Positions 1 to 5,166 of a stretch of DNA of 5,166 nucleotides are shown here, piece after piece. The stretch covers positions 1 to 5,166 of the forward strand of contig DAOVLC010000147.1 in NCBI GenBank assembly GCA_030631455.1, read 5' to 3'. Position numbers and translations under genes: made by a program. How positions within the stretch are numbered: the first letter of the stretch is position 1; the number at the start of each line of letters is the position of its first letter. Under the pieces are notes generated by a model that was not told where the DNA came from, did no database searches, and saw only the letters and a program-made list of their open reading frames with translations. Origin of the DNA: Candidatus Zixiibacteriota bacterium (GTDB lineage Bacteria > Zixibacteria > MSB-5A5 > JAABVY01 > JAHJOQ01).

Positions 1-106
1 CGATCCGCACAAGACATTTGTATCATGGTAGCAATCATATTGGCAATCATACGGGGATGAAGAGCCGGAAGTTGCGGGCAGTTTACCGGAAATCCTGACT
101 GCTGAT
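1..106. other. Left-edge stretch with no supportable gene
   Basis: No gene is called here. Two + frames are open from the window edge for short distances (stops at 58-60 and 96-98), and one minus frame is open throughout. None shows a recognisable motif or a ribosome binding site, so a tail or a divergent start of a neighbouring gene cannot be told from chance. The only pattern seen is the 9-base word GCAATCATA at 31-39 and again at 43-51, with a weaker match (GTATCAT) one 12-base period earlier. It lies about 55 bases upstream of the predicted -35 box. Confidence 0.5.
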
Positions 107-136
107 TTGACAAACCGCCGCAGCTTCGCGTATATT
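107..136 (+). promoter_or_regulatory. Predicted sigma70-type promoter of the secreted-protein gene
   Basis: A perfect -35 hexamer TTGACA (107-112) is followed, after 18 bases, by TATATT (131-136), which matches the TATAAT consensus at five of six positions. Transcription would start near 142-145 and leave a leader of about 65 bases before the first gene. The position directly upstream of a plus-strand gene with no other gene between supports it. A weak hairpin, CTGCA (141-145) with TGCAG (157-161), would sit at the very start of the transcript. This is a consensus match by eye; the organism's own sigma factor preferences are unknown. Confidence 0.6.
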
Positions 137-191
137 ACTACTGCAAGTCACACCTGTGCAGCAGATGTGTTGAGACCAGAGTTCAGAGCGC

Positions 192-195
192 AGGG
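192..195 (+). promoter_or_regulatory. Weak ribosome binding site that bears on the start choice
   Basis: AGGG at 192-195 is the only purine-rich Shine-Dalgarno-like word close to the first gene. It sits 6 bases before a TTG at 202 and 12 bases before the ATG at 208. The spacing alone would favour TTG, while the codon identity favours ATG. The two starts are in frame and differ by only two residues (Met-Asp), so the signal peptide prediction is unaffected. Confidence 0.4.
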
Positions 196-207
196 TATCT
201 TTTGGAT

Positions 208-2790
208 ATGTCGGGTCACATCAGGTCAAGACCGCTGAGTTTCCTGTCCATACTCTTACTTCTCGTTCTGATTCAGCCTGTGACACCCGAGCAGGCAAGC
301 GCCGCTCAGAGCGAGAAGGCAGAGCGTTCCGTGGGAGTCGACGGCCTCTTCAAGTCGCAGCTTATCGAAGTTCCTTACTACGAGACATGTGTGCACAAGT
401 ACACCAACATGCGGCTTGCAGTCTCCAATGTCGGTCTGATCGGAAGCGAGAGCGGCTCCTGGATGGACTGCGAAACCGGCGAAAGTGCGGTATCATGCGA
501 ATTTCCCGCGGGATCGATGCAGGAGTATCTCTATGCCGCCTCACTCTGGATCGGAGCGATTGTCGGTTCCGACACACTTGTAACCGCCGGCTCGGAAGGC
601 TGGCGCTATATGTACGAAATGTGGCCATGTGCACAGCCGGAATGCGGTCTGACAAGACGCTCCAGCAGGCCAAGCGATGAGTACTACGATGAAGACGCGG
701 TATCCGATCTCGATTACATCGCGGTTTACACCGATACGCTGGTTGACTACCGATGGACCGGTTCGGACTGGGATGGGCTGCCGCATTCCCCTCTGAACAT
801 AGAAGTGACCCAGAGGAGCTACTCGTGGTCTGTTGACTATGCCCAGGATTTTGTGCTCGTGGATTACAGCATTAGGAACATCGGTCATCGCGACCTTAAG
901 AAGGTCTATGCGGGCATTTATGTCGATGGTGATGTCAGCCATATATCAAGCCAGTCGGGCGGGATGCTTGACGATATGTGCGGTTTCAGGGAAACGATGC
1001 CATCACGAGTGGGGCACGGGTATCTCGATACGATCAATCTGGCATGGATTGCGGACAACGATGGCGACCCTGAGAGCGTTGAAAGCTTCGGACCAAGCAG
1101 CGTTCAGGGAGTGACGGGCGTGAAGGTAATGCGTACCCCTCTCCGGAATGCAAAGATATCATTCAACTGGTGGAATTCCAACACGGATGTCTATTTCGAT
1201 TGGGGACCGATGCTGGAGGCTACGAGGCGGAACTATGGAAGCGGCGGCATGGGAACACCCGAGGGGGATCAGAACAAGTACTATCTGATGTCCAACGGTG
1301 AACACGACTACGATCAGATATTCGCTGCCGTCGATTTCCGGGAGCACGGATGGCTCCCTCCGGTCTCGCGAATCGGTATGGAGATGGCTCTTGGCGGAGA
1401 CACACGGTATGTGCTGTCCGTGGGACCGTTCGAGATTCCGGCTTATGATTCGCTGCCGTTTACGATTGCATACGTCGCGGGCGAGAAGTTCCACCGGCAG
1501 CCGACGGATTTCACTGACCTCATGTTCGACCAGTACCATCCGGAAATCTACTACTCGACATTTGGATTCGAGGATATTGGTGAAAACTGTGTCTGGGCAA
1601 GCTGGGTCTACGATAATCCCGGGTACGATACCGACGGCGATGGTTTCGCCGGCCCGTTCTGGGAGATCGAAGATACTTTGTCTGATAGCACCATAGTCAT
1701 TGACACATTCTACTATGCTGGCGACGGAGTTCCCGATTTCAGGGCCGCGACCGCGCCACCACCGCCTCTTTTGAGGCTGAGGACCACTCAGTCCGGTGCT
1801 TACCTGAGATGGAACGGCCTGATTACTGAGACTACGCCTGATCCATTCACCCGGCAGGTGGATTTCGAGGGCTACCGTATCTATCTGGGCAGGTTGCGTA
1901 ACGTCAACAGCTTCGCGCTGGTGACATCCCATGATCTGGTCGATTTCAAGAGATTCTATTGGGATGATGAGAGGCAAAAATGGTTCAATAGCGAAGCTCC
2001 GCTGTCGCTCGACTGGCTTCTGAGCTACTATGGGGGAGATTTCGACCCCGAGAGCTACCCATGCAGTGAGCCAGGTGTTGGATTGGCCGAGGATTCCTCC
2101 GTCTGCTGTTTCGAACCGGTAGACTGGAACCAGTACTTTTCCGATCCGCGCGGTATGAAGAAGCGATTCACCGGTGAGATCGAAGCTGGTTCAGTGACGC
2201 CTGACCTCGACACGACCATTGCCGACAATTGGATTCGCGACATAGATCCGCTCACCGGAGATTCGACCCTTTATCACAAGTACTATGAGTACGAGTTCTC
2301 GATTGCGAATCTGCTCTCGTCAGTCCCGTGGTATCTGGCGGTCACAGCTTTTGACTTCGGTGACTTTGAGACCGGGCTGGAGGCTATGGAGAGTTCCCCG
2401 CTTGCCAATGCCGTCGAGGTCTGGACGATCAACGATGCTGCATACGTCGAAGAGCACAATCTCAAAGTGCAGGTCTATCCTAACCCATACAAAAGCGACG
2501 GCGGGTATGCCTCAGCCGGATACGAGGACCCCTACAAGACGGGATTTGTCGATCATGAACGACGGATTCACTTTGTGAACCTGCCGCGAAGTTGTACGAT
2601 CAGGATATTCACAGTGAGCGGGGATCTGGTGAGGACTCTGGCACACCCCGGGTATTTCAGTAATGCCGATTCAAAACTGACATGGAACATGCGGTCGCAG
2701 AACAACGAGTTAGTGACCAGCGGCATCTACATCTATTGTGTGGAGTCGAATGGCGACACTCAGATCGGTAAGATAGTGATCGTCCTGTAG
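208..2790 (+). CDS. Large secreted protein with C-terminal FlgD/type IX sorting-like domain
   Basis: Predicted exported protein of 860 residues from ATG 208; a TTG at 202 would add two residues. A signal peptide covers residues 1-32: Arg/His-rich start, hydrophobic core LSILLLLVLI, cleavage expected after ASA. The mature protein looks beta-rich and aromatic. Landmarks are YAASLWIGAIVG (109-120), DYAQDFVLVDYSIRN (211-225), DSLPFTIAYVAGE (414-426), the acidic calcium-type motif DTDGDG (474-479), GDGVPDF (505-511) and a proline linker (about 517-520). A fibronectin-III-like region follows, about 520-725, with DFEGYRIYLGR and WYLAVTAFDFGD. VYPNPYK (756-762) opens a final beta domain ending SGIYIYCVES...GKIVIVL, which resembles FlgD-Ig or type IX secretion C-terminal domains. 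Twelve cysteines suggest disulfides outside the cytoplasm. Such proteins are common in FCB-related candidate phyla, mostly as hypotheticals. No catalytic motif is seen, so a substrate or enzyme role cannot be assigned; surface attachment or structural use is inference. Confidence 0.9.
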   Translation: MSGHIRSRPLSFLSILLLLVLIQPVTPEQASAAQSEKAERSVGVDGLFKSQLIEVPYYETCVHKYTNMRLAVSNVGLIGSESGSWMDCETGESAVSCEFPAGSMQEYLYAASLWIGAIVGSDTLVTAGSEGWRYMYEMWPCAQPECGLTRRSSRPSDEYYDEDAVSDLDYIAVYTDTLVDYRWTGSDWDGLPHSPLNIEVTQRSYSWSVDYAQDFVLVDYSIRNIGHRDLKKVYAGIYVDGDVSHISSQSGGMLDDMCGFRETMPSRVGHGYLDTINLAWIADNDGDPESVESFGPSSVQGVTGVKVMRTPLRNAKISFNWWNSNTDVYFDWGPMLEATRRNYGSGGMGTPEGDQNKYYLMSNGEHDYDQIFAAVDFREHGWLPPVSRIGMEMALGGDTRYVLSVGPFEIPAYDSLPFTIAYVAGEKFHRQPTDFTDLMFDQYHPEIYYSTFGFEDIGENCVWASWVYDNPGYDTDGDGFAGPFWEIEDTLSDSTIVIDTFYYAGDGVPDFRAATAPPPPLLRLRTTQSGAYLRWNGLITETTPDPFTRQVDFEGYRIYLGRLRNVNSFALVTSHDLVDFKRFYWDDERQKWFNSEAPLSLDWLLSYYGGDFDPESYPCSEPGVGLAEDSSVCCFEPVDWNQYFSDPRGMKKRFTGEIEAGSVTPDLDTTIADNWIRDIDPLTGDSTLYHKYYEYEFSIANLLSSVPWYLAVTAFDFGDFETGLEAMESSPLANAVEVWTINDAAYVEEHNLKVQVYPNPYKSDGGYASAGYEDPYKTGFVDHERRIHFVNLPRSCTIRIFTVSGDLVRTLAHPGYFSNADSKLTWNMRSQNNELVTSGIYIYCVESNGDTQIGKIVIVL

Positions 2791-2897
2791 AAGCCTCGGA
2801 ACCTGCTCCTTAGCTACTTCATCTGACTCAAGACCCGCGCATCGGCCAAAGCCGAAGGTCGGCACAAATTCCACAATGCCATGGCATGAAGAGGGGA

Positions 2898-2931
2898 TAA
2901 AAACAAGCCGGCGGTGCCCCGATCGCCGGCT
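2898..2931 (-). terminator. Rho-independent terminator, strong in the minus direction
   Basis: AGCCGGCG (2906-2913) pairs perfectly with CGCCGGCT (2924-2931). A G-U and a T-A pair extend the stem inward and leave a six-base loop. Read on the minus strand, the stem is followed at once by TTGTTTTTAT, a classic U-rich tract, so it should end transcripts from the PAS-LuxR gene about 190 bases after its stop. In the plus direction the following tract is only TCTTTC, preceded by an A-run, so it may also stop transcripts of the secreted-protein gene, less efficiently. Confidence 0.75.
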
Positions 2932-2938
2932 CTTTCAA

Positions 2939-2960
2939 GGAAAAGGTACGAACCTTTTCC
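2939..2960. repeat. Perfect 9-bp stem-loop, GGAAAAGGT/ACCTTTTCC
   Basis: GGAAAAGGT (2939-2947) and ACCTTTTCC (2952-2960) are exact reverse complements around a four-base loop, ACGA. Neither direction has a U-run directly after the stem, so it does not look like a stand-alone intrinsic terminator. It may protect a 3' end, assist the neighbouring terminator, or be part of a larger folded RNA with the flanking hairpins. Confidence 0.65.
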
Positions 2961-2967
2961 GCCCTAG

Positions 2968-2987
2968 GGGTTCGCCCAGCGAGACCC
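2968..2987. repeat. Third stem-loop of the spacer, with one bulge
   Basis: GGG (2968-2970) pairs with CCC (2985-2987), T2971 can wobble-pair with G2983, and TCGC (2972-2975) pairs with GCGA (2979-2982) around a CCA loop, leaving A2984 bulged. It is weaker than its two left neighbours but falls at the same 7-base spacing. No U-tract follows on the plus strand. Confidence 0.45.
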
Positions 2988-3058
2988 GTAATCTATACTA
3001 ACTCAGAAACACCTTCCCGTGACTAAAAAGTCGACCAGTATAAACGCAATATAACACA

Positions 3059-3090
3059 TGTTTTATCGATCATGCAAGCCGTATAAAACA
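3059..3090. repeat. AT-rich 8-bp inverted repeat beside the PAS-LuxR stop
   Basis: TGTTTTAT (3059-3066) and ATAAAACA (3083-3090) are perfect reverse complements separated by 16 bases. The two-arm, AT-rich form with a spacer of about one and a half helical turns resembles a dimeric protein binding site at least as much as a hairpin. It is followed directly by GTACG (3092-3096) and CGTAC (3102-3106), another small inverted pair. It lies downstream of the minus-strand gene, an unusual place for an operator, so the role is unknown. Confidence 0.5.
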
Positions 3091-3119
3091 CGTACGAAGT
3101 GCGTACACATTAGTACGCC

Positions 3120-5166
3120 CTAACTATTCCTAAGGAAACTGGTGAGGTTGGAACCTCCTCCTGTGAGCTTCAGTTTTCTCCTGACATTCTCTCTGTGTTT
3201 CTTGACGGTGGGGAGGGAGATGCATAATGTGTCTGAGATTTCCTTGGATGTGTGCCCACCCTGGATTAGAGTGCAAACTTCTATCTCTCTTGGTGATAGC
3301 TTTGAGAATAGCCTGCTTGTTCCGCCCTTCCCAGAGCTAAGATCATCGAGACCTCTCTCAAGAATGAGATGTTGATTTTCATTAATCGATCCGTCACTTC
3401 TCCTGAGTCTTCTGAGAGCCGGCTTCAGCGTCCGCTCAACGATCTCTGCTATCTGATTTCGAGTCTCTCGCTTTTCCTCTTCGATGTTGTTCAAGACTTG
3501 ACTGAGTGCGGTGTTCTTCTCTGTGAGTACCAAGTGTTTTGCACTCAACTGCTCATGGGCAGCACTTAGAGCTTCCTCCGCTGATTTTTGTTGGGTGATG
3601 TCGACAATAATTGCGACGGCACCGATGATACTGCCAGCTTCATCCATGATCGGGTCTGCACTGACATTCAGCCATCGGTCCCCTGAAGGCAGAACGGAGT
3701 CTGCTCTGGCCCGAGTAGCAAGCACCCGGTCCATCAGGCATTCTACAGCAGATTCCTGATCCTGATACAGCAGATCACAACACTTAGAGCCGATGATCTC
3801 GCTGATCTGCTTGCCGAGGATATCTGCTGAAGCCTTGTTGCAGCGGAGTACGATGCCTTCCGAGCTGACAAGACAGACTGCGTCGCTTATGGCATCAAAG
3901 GTAGTCTGCCATTGCCGGGCTGAAACCTGCAGCGCCTCTTGAGCCCTCTTTCGCTCCGTAATATCGAATGCACTCATTATAGCGGCAGGTTTGCCTTCGA
4001 ATTGGGTCTGTCCGACTCTTACGTCAACCCAGCGTTCTTCACCGTCTTTATTGAGAATAGGAACCTCAAACTGATTCGGAACCGGCTTCCCTTCCTTCCT
4101 TCTTTGGCTCTGATCTCTTAACTGCTGTCTGTAGTCAGGCCGAATTAGACTCGCAGGATCCATCTTTGAGAGTTCTTCAAATGTATAGCCGATTAGCGAT
4201 TTAACGTGAGGGTTTAGATAGAGAACATCCAGACCCCTGAGGATAGCAATAGTACAGTTTGCTGTTTCTGCGACTGCTCTGAATTTCTCCTCGCTCTCCT
4301 TTAATGCCTCCTCAACTCGTTTGCGCTCGGTTATATCGAAAGCGGTAGAGATCGAGGCACGTTTACCTTCGAATACAATCTCACCTATTCTCGTCTCAAC
4401 CCAGCGTTCCTCACCCGACTTTGTTATGATAGGGATCTCGTATTGATTTGGAACCGGTTCACCATCTCGCCTCTTCAGACTGCTTTCCCTGATCAGTTCT
4501 CTGTAGTCCGGGCGTATTATGTCCCAGAGTTTCATCTTCAAGAGTTCTTGAGCAGTGTAGCCTGTCACCGATTCGGCAGCCGGATTGTTATAGAACGTAT
4601 CCTCGCCATGGTAGATTGATATGCAACAGTTTGCCGTTTCCGCGACTGCTCTGAATTTCTCCTCGCTCTCTTTGAGTAATTGCAGAGCCCGCTTGCGCTT
4701 CGTTATATCCTCGGTGAGGATTACGACACGTTCGACCTCCTCGGATCCATTTCTGATAGCATAGAAGTACTGGGACACCCACTGAGCGGCTCCTTCTCGA
4801 CAATTCGGTACCCTTGCCTCGGGAATGTGAAGATATCCGCCTTCCTCATATACGTGCCTGACCTCCTGTGACCAATCACCGAGATAATCGTCGTTCTTAT
4901 CAAACTTCAATCCGGTGCGTTCCCGAGTCATGAATTTGCGAATCTCCTCTTCGGAGAATGCCCAGATGTTTTTCCAGGATTCATTGAACGAGAGCAGACT
5001 GCCGTTGTGGCTGCGGACAGAAACTCCAAGAGGAGACCGGTCAATCACGGCTCTGCTGAATTCTTCATTCTCAAGCAGGGATTTCTCCACGGTCTTGCGC
5101 TCAGTGATATCCCTTATCACGGCTATTATGCCTGAAACCTCGTCGCCGTCTTTGACCCATGACGCC
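3120..5166 (-). CDS. Multi-PAS sensor protein with C-terminal LuxR-type HTH (5' end outside window)
   Basis: Partial gene, truncated at the window's right edge: the frame stays open past GTG 5120 to base 5166, reading ASWVKDGDEVSGIIAVIRD, a typical PAS/PAC end. With residue 1 at 5120, the visible part has the tail of one PAS, then four PAS domains at about 17-141, 151-268, 275-392 and 399-513, most closed by a DITERKR-type motif. A helical, probably coiled-coil stretch (about 511-600) leads to a LuxR/GerE helix-turn-helix (605-664) with LSPREIEV, KEIS and TVKKH. Known family members combine ligand or redox sensing by PAS with DNA binding; here no histidine kinase, ATPase, receiver or membrane segment is visible, so a one-component cytoplasmic regulator is inferred. 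A kinase or receiver could still lie upstream of the edge. PAS 151-274 and 275-398 are a tandem duplication. Stop is TAG at 3120-3122. Ligand and target genes are unknown. Confidence 0.93.
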   Translation of the reverse strand, partial: ASWVKDGDEVSGIIAVIRDITERKTVEKSLLENEEFSRAVIDRSPLGVSVRSHNGSLLSFNESWKNIWAFSEEEIRKFMTRERTGLKFDKNDDYLGDWSQEVRHVYEEGGYLHIPEARVPNCREGAAQWVSQYFYAIRNGSEEVERVVILTEDITKRKRALQLLKESEEKFRAVAETANCCISIYHGEDTFYNNPAAESVTGYTAQELLKMKLWDIIRPDYRELIRESSLKRRDGEPVPNQYEIPIITKSGEERWVETRIGEIVFEGKRASISTAFDITERKRVEEALKESEEKFRAVAETANCTIAILRGLDVLYLNPHVKSLIGYTFEELSKMDPASLIRPDYRQQLRDQSQRRKEGKPVPNQFEVPILNKDGEERWVDVRVGQTQFEGKPAAIMSAFDITERKRAQEALQVSARQWQTTFDAISDAVCLVSSEGIVLRCNKASADILGKQISEIIGSKCCDLLYQDQESAVECLMDRVLATRARADSVLPSGDRWLNVSADPIMDEAGSIIGAVAIIVDITQQKSAEEALSAAHEQLSAKHLVLTEKNTALSQVLNNIEEEKRETRNQIAEIVERTLKPALRRLRRSDGSINENQHLILERGLDDLSSGKGGTSRLFSKLSPREIEVCTLIQGGHTSKEISDTLCISLPTVKKHRENVRRKLKLTGGGSNLTSFLRNS
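3123..3308 (-). other. LuxR/GerE-type DNA-binding domain of the PAS protein
   Basis: Residues 605-666 (numbered from base 5120) carry the family signature: LSPREIEVCTLI, then GGHTSKEIS, then a recognition helix SLPTVKKHRENVRRKL. The invariant-type residues Glu612, Glu627, Ile628, Thr638, Val639, Lys640 and His642 are all present, so the domain looks functional for binding DNA. The end, SNLTSFLRNS, matches the short tail common in PAS-LuxR regulators. It is an output module without a visible receiver domain to control it, so PAS signals probably act on it directly through the preceding helices. Confidence 0.9.
3927..4298 (-). repeat. Tandem PAS repeat, downstream copy (124 codons)
   Basis: Residues 275-398 of the PAS-LuxR protein. 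This copy starts ESEEKFRAVAETANC and ends DITERKRAQEALQ. It aligns without gaps to the preceding 124 residues, with about 75 identical positions by hand count. Shared blocks include IRPDYR, PVPNQ, GEERWV, FEGK and AFDITERKR; the differences cluster in the PAS core (about 290-325), the part that usually forms the ligand pocket. Confidence 0.85.
4299..4670 (-). repeat. Tandem PAS repeat, upstream copy (124 codons)
   Basis: Residues 151-274 of the PAS-LuxR protein, directly abutting the downstream copy with no linker difference. At the DNA level the two starts are almost identical: 4626-4670 and 4254-4298 match at 43 of 45 bases, the two changes being T/C, while the middle of the unit has diverged. 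This suggests duplication of a whole PAS module followed by divergence of the sensing core, or later homogenisation of the edges. Confidence 0.85.

Larger units (their letters stand above)
2791..3119. other. Convergent intergenic spacer dense in inverted repeats
   Basis: This 329-base gap separates the stop codons of two convergent genes, and no coding frame in it is convincing. From left to right it holds two overlapping alternative 5-bp hairpins (2842-2863), a perfect 12-base palindrome ATGCCATGGCAT (2876-2887) and three stem-loops in a row (2906-2931, 2939-2960, 2968-2987) separated by 7 bases each. An AT-richer stretch then has an 8-bp inverted repeat (3059-3090) and a 5-bp one (3092-3106). 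At least one hairpin is a terminator; the density goes beyond what a simple pair of convergent terminators needs. Confidence 0.8.

Noticed and set aside
1..105. Possible end of an upstream membrane gene (frame with IMVAIILAII, stop at 58-60) or start of a divergent minus-strand gene
   Set aside because: Too short, no recognisable motif and no ribosome binding site; the hydrophobic appearance comes from the short repeat and cannot be separated from chance.
1159..1977. Long antisense frame of 272 codons on the minus strand opposite the secreted-protein gene
   Set aside because: The plus frame here is part of a continuous gene with a signal peptide and recognisable family motifs. The minus frame shows no domain, no ribosome binding site that stands out and no sensible composition; it is a shadow.
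202..2790. TTG at 202 as the start of the secreted-protein gene
   Set aside because: It has better spacing to AGGG (6 bases), but an in-frame ATG follows two codons later and directly precedes a normal signal peptide. The ATG was preferred, with low certainty; the difference is two residues.
2966..2990. GGGTTCGCCC-like word as a tRNA T-arm or known riboswitch
   Set aside because: No acceptor stem, anticodon arm or D-arm can be built around it, and it does not match a riboswitch core I recognise; it fits the third stem-loop of the spacer.
3927..4670. Repeated DNA words such as the 45-base match at 4254-4298 and 4626-4670 as a CRISPR or mobile-element repeat
   Set aside because: Both copies are in the same reading frame and encode the start of homologous PAS domains (ESEEKFRAVAETANC), so the repeat is explained by domain duplication.

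Overview
The window holds two convergent protein genes separated by a 329-base spacer rich in inverted repeats, plus a short promoter region at the left edge. Base composition is moderate, close to balanced GC in both genes by eye, with a more AT-rich stretch at about 2988-3119. The left gene encodes a large secreted protein of a type familiar from uncultured bacteria around the Fibrobacteres-Chlorobi-Bacteroidetes group and neighbouring candidate phyla (Zixibacteria, Latescibacteria, KSB1 and similar). The clues are a signal peptide, the 'YAASLWIGAIVG' and 'DSLPFTIAYVAGE' style blocks, a VYPNPYK motif and a C-terminal FlgD/type IX-secretion-like beta domain. This taxonomic reading is inference; no marker gene is present.

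Layout. Bases 1-106 contain no gene I can support, only a small 12-base-period repeat. A near-consensus sigma70-type promoter (TTGACA, 18-base spacer, TATATT) lies at 107-136. The secreted protein gene (about 208-2790, + strand) follows after a leader of about 65 bases. The spacer at 2791-3119 holds a run of hairpins, one of which is a convincing intrinsic terminator for minus-strand transcription, and two more inverted repeats nearer the second gene. From 3120 to the right edge, on the minus strand, is a large multi-PAS protein ending in a LuxR-type DNA-binding domain. Its reading frame stays open through base 5166, so its true start is outside the window; the GTG at 5120 lies inside a PAS domain end and is not a start.

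How the genes relate. They converge and so do not share an operon; nothing in the sequence ties their functions together. The first is probably exported and surface-attached or released. The second is a cytoplasmic-looking sensor and transcription regulator with no kinase, receiver or membrane segment in the visible part. Two of its PAS domains are a clear tandem duplication with a 372-base unit. I see no CRISPR array, transposase, tRNA or rRNA, and no strong sign of a new multi-gene system. The most unusual structure is the cluster of hairpins between the two genes.
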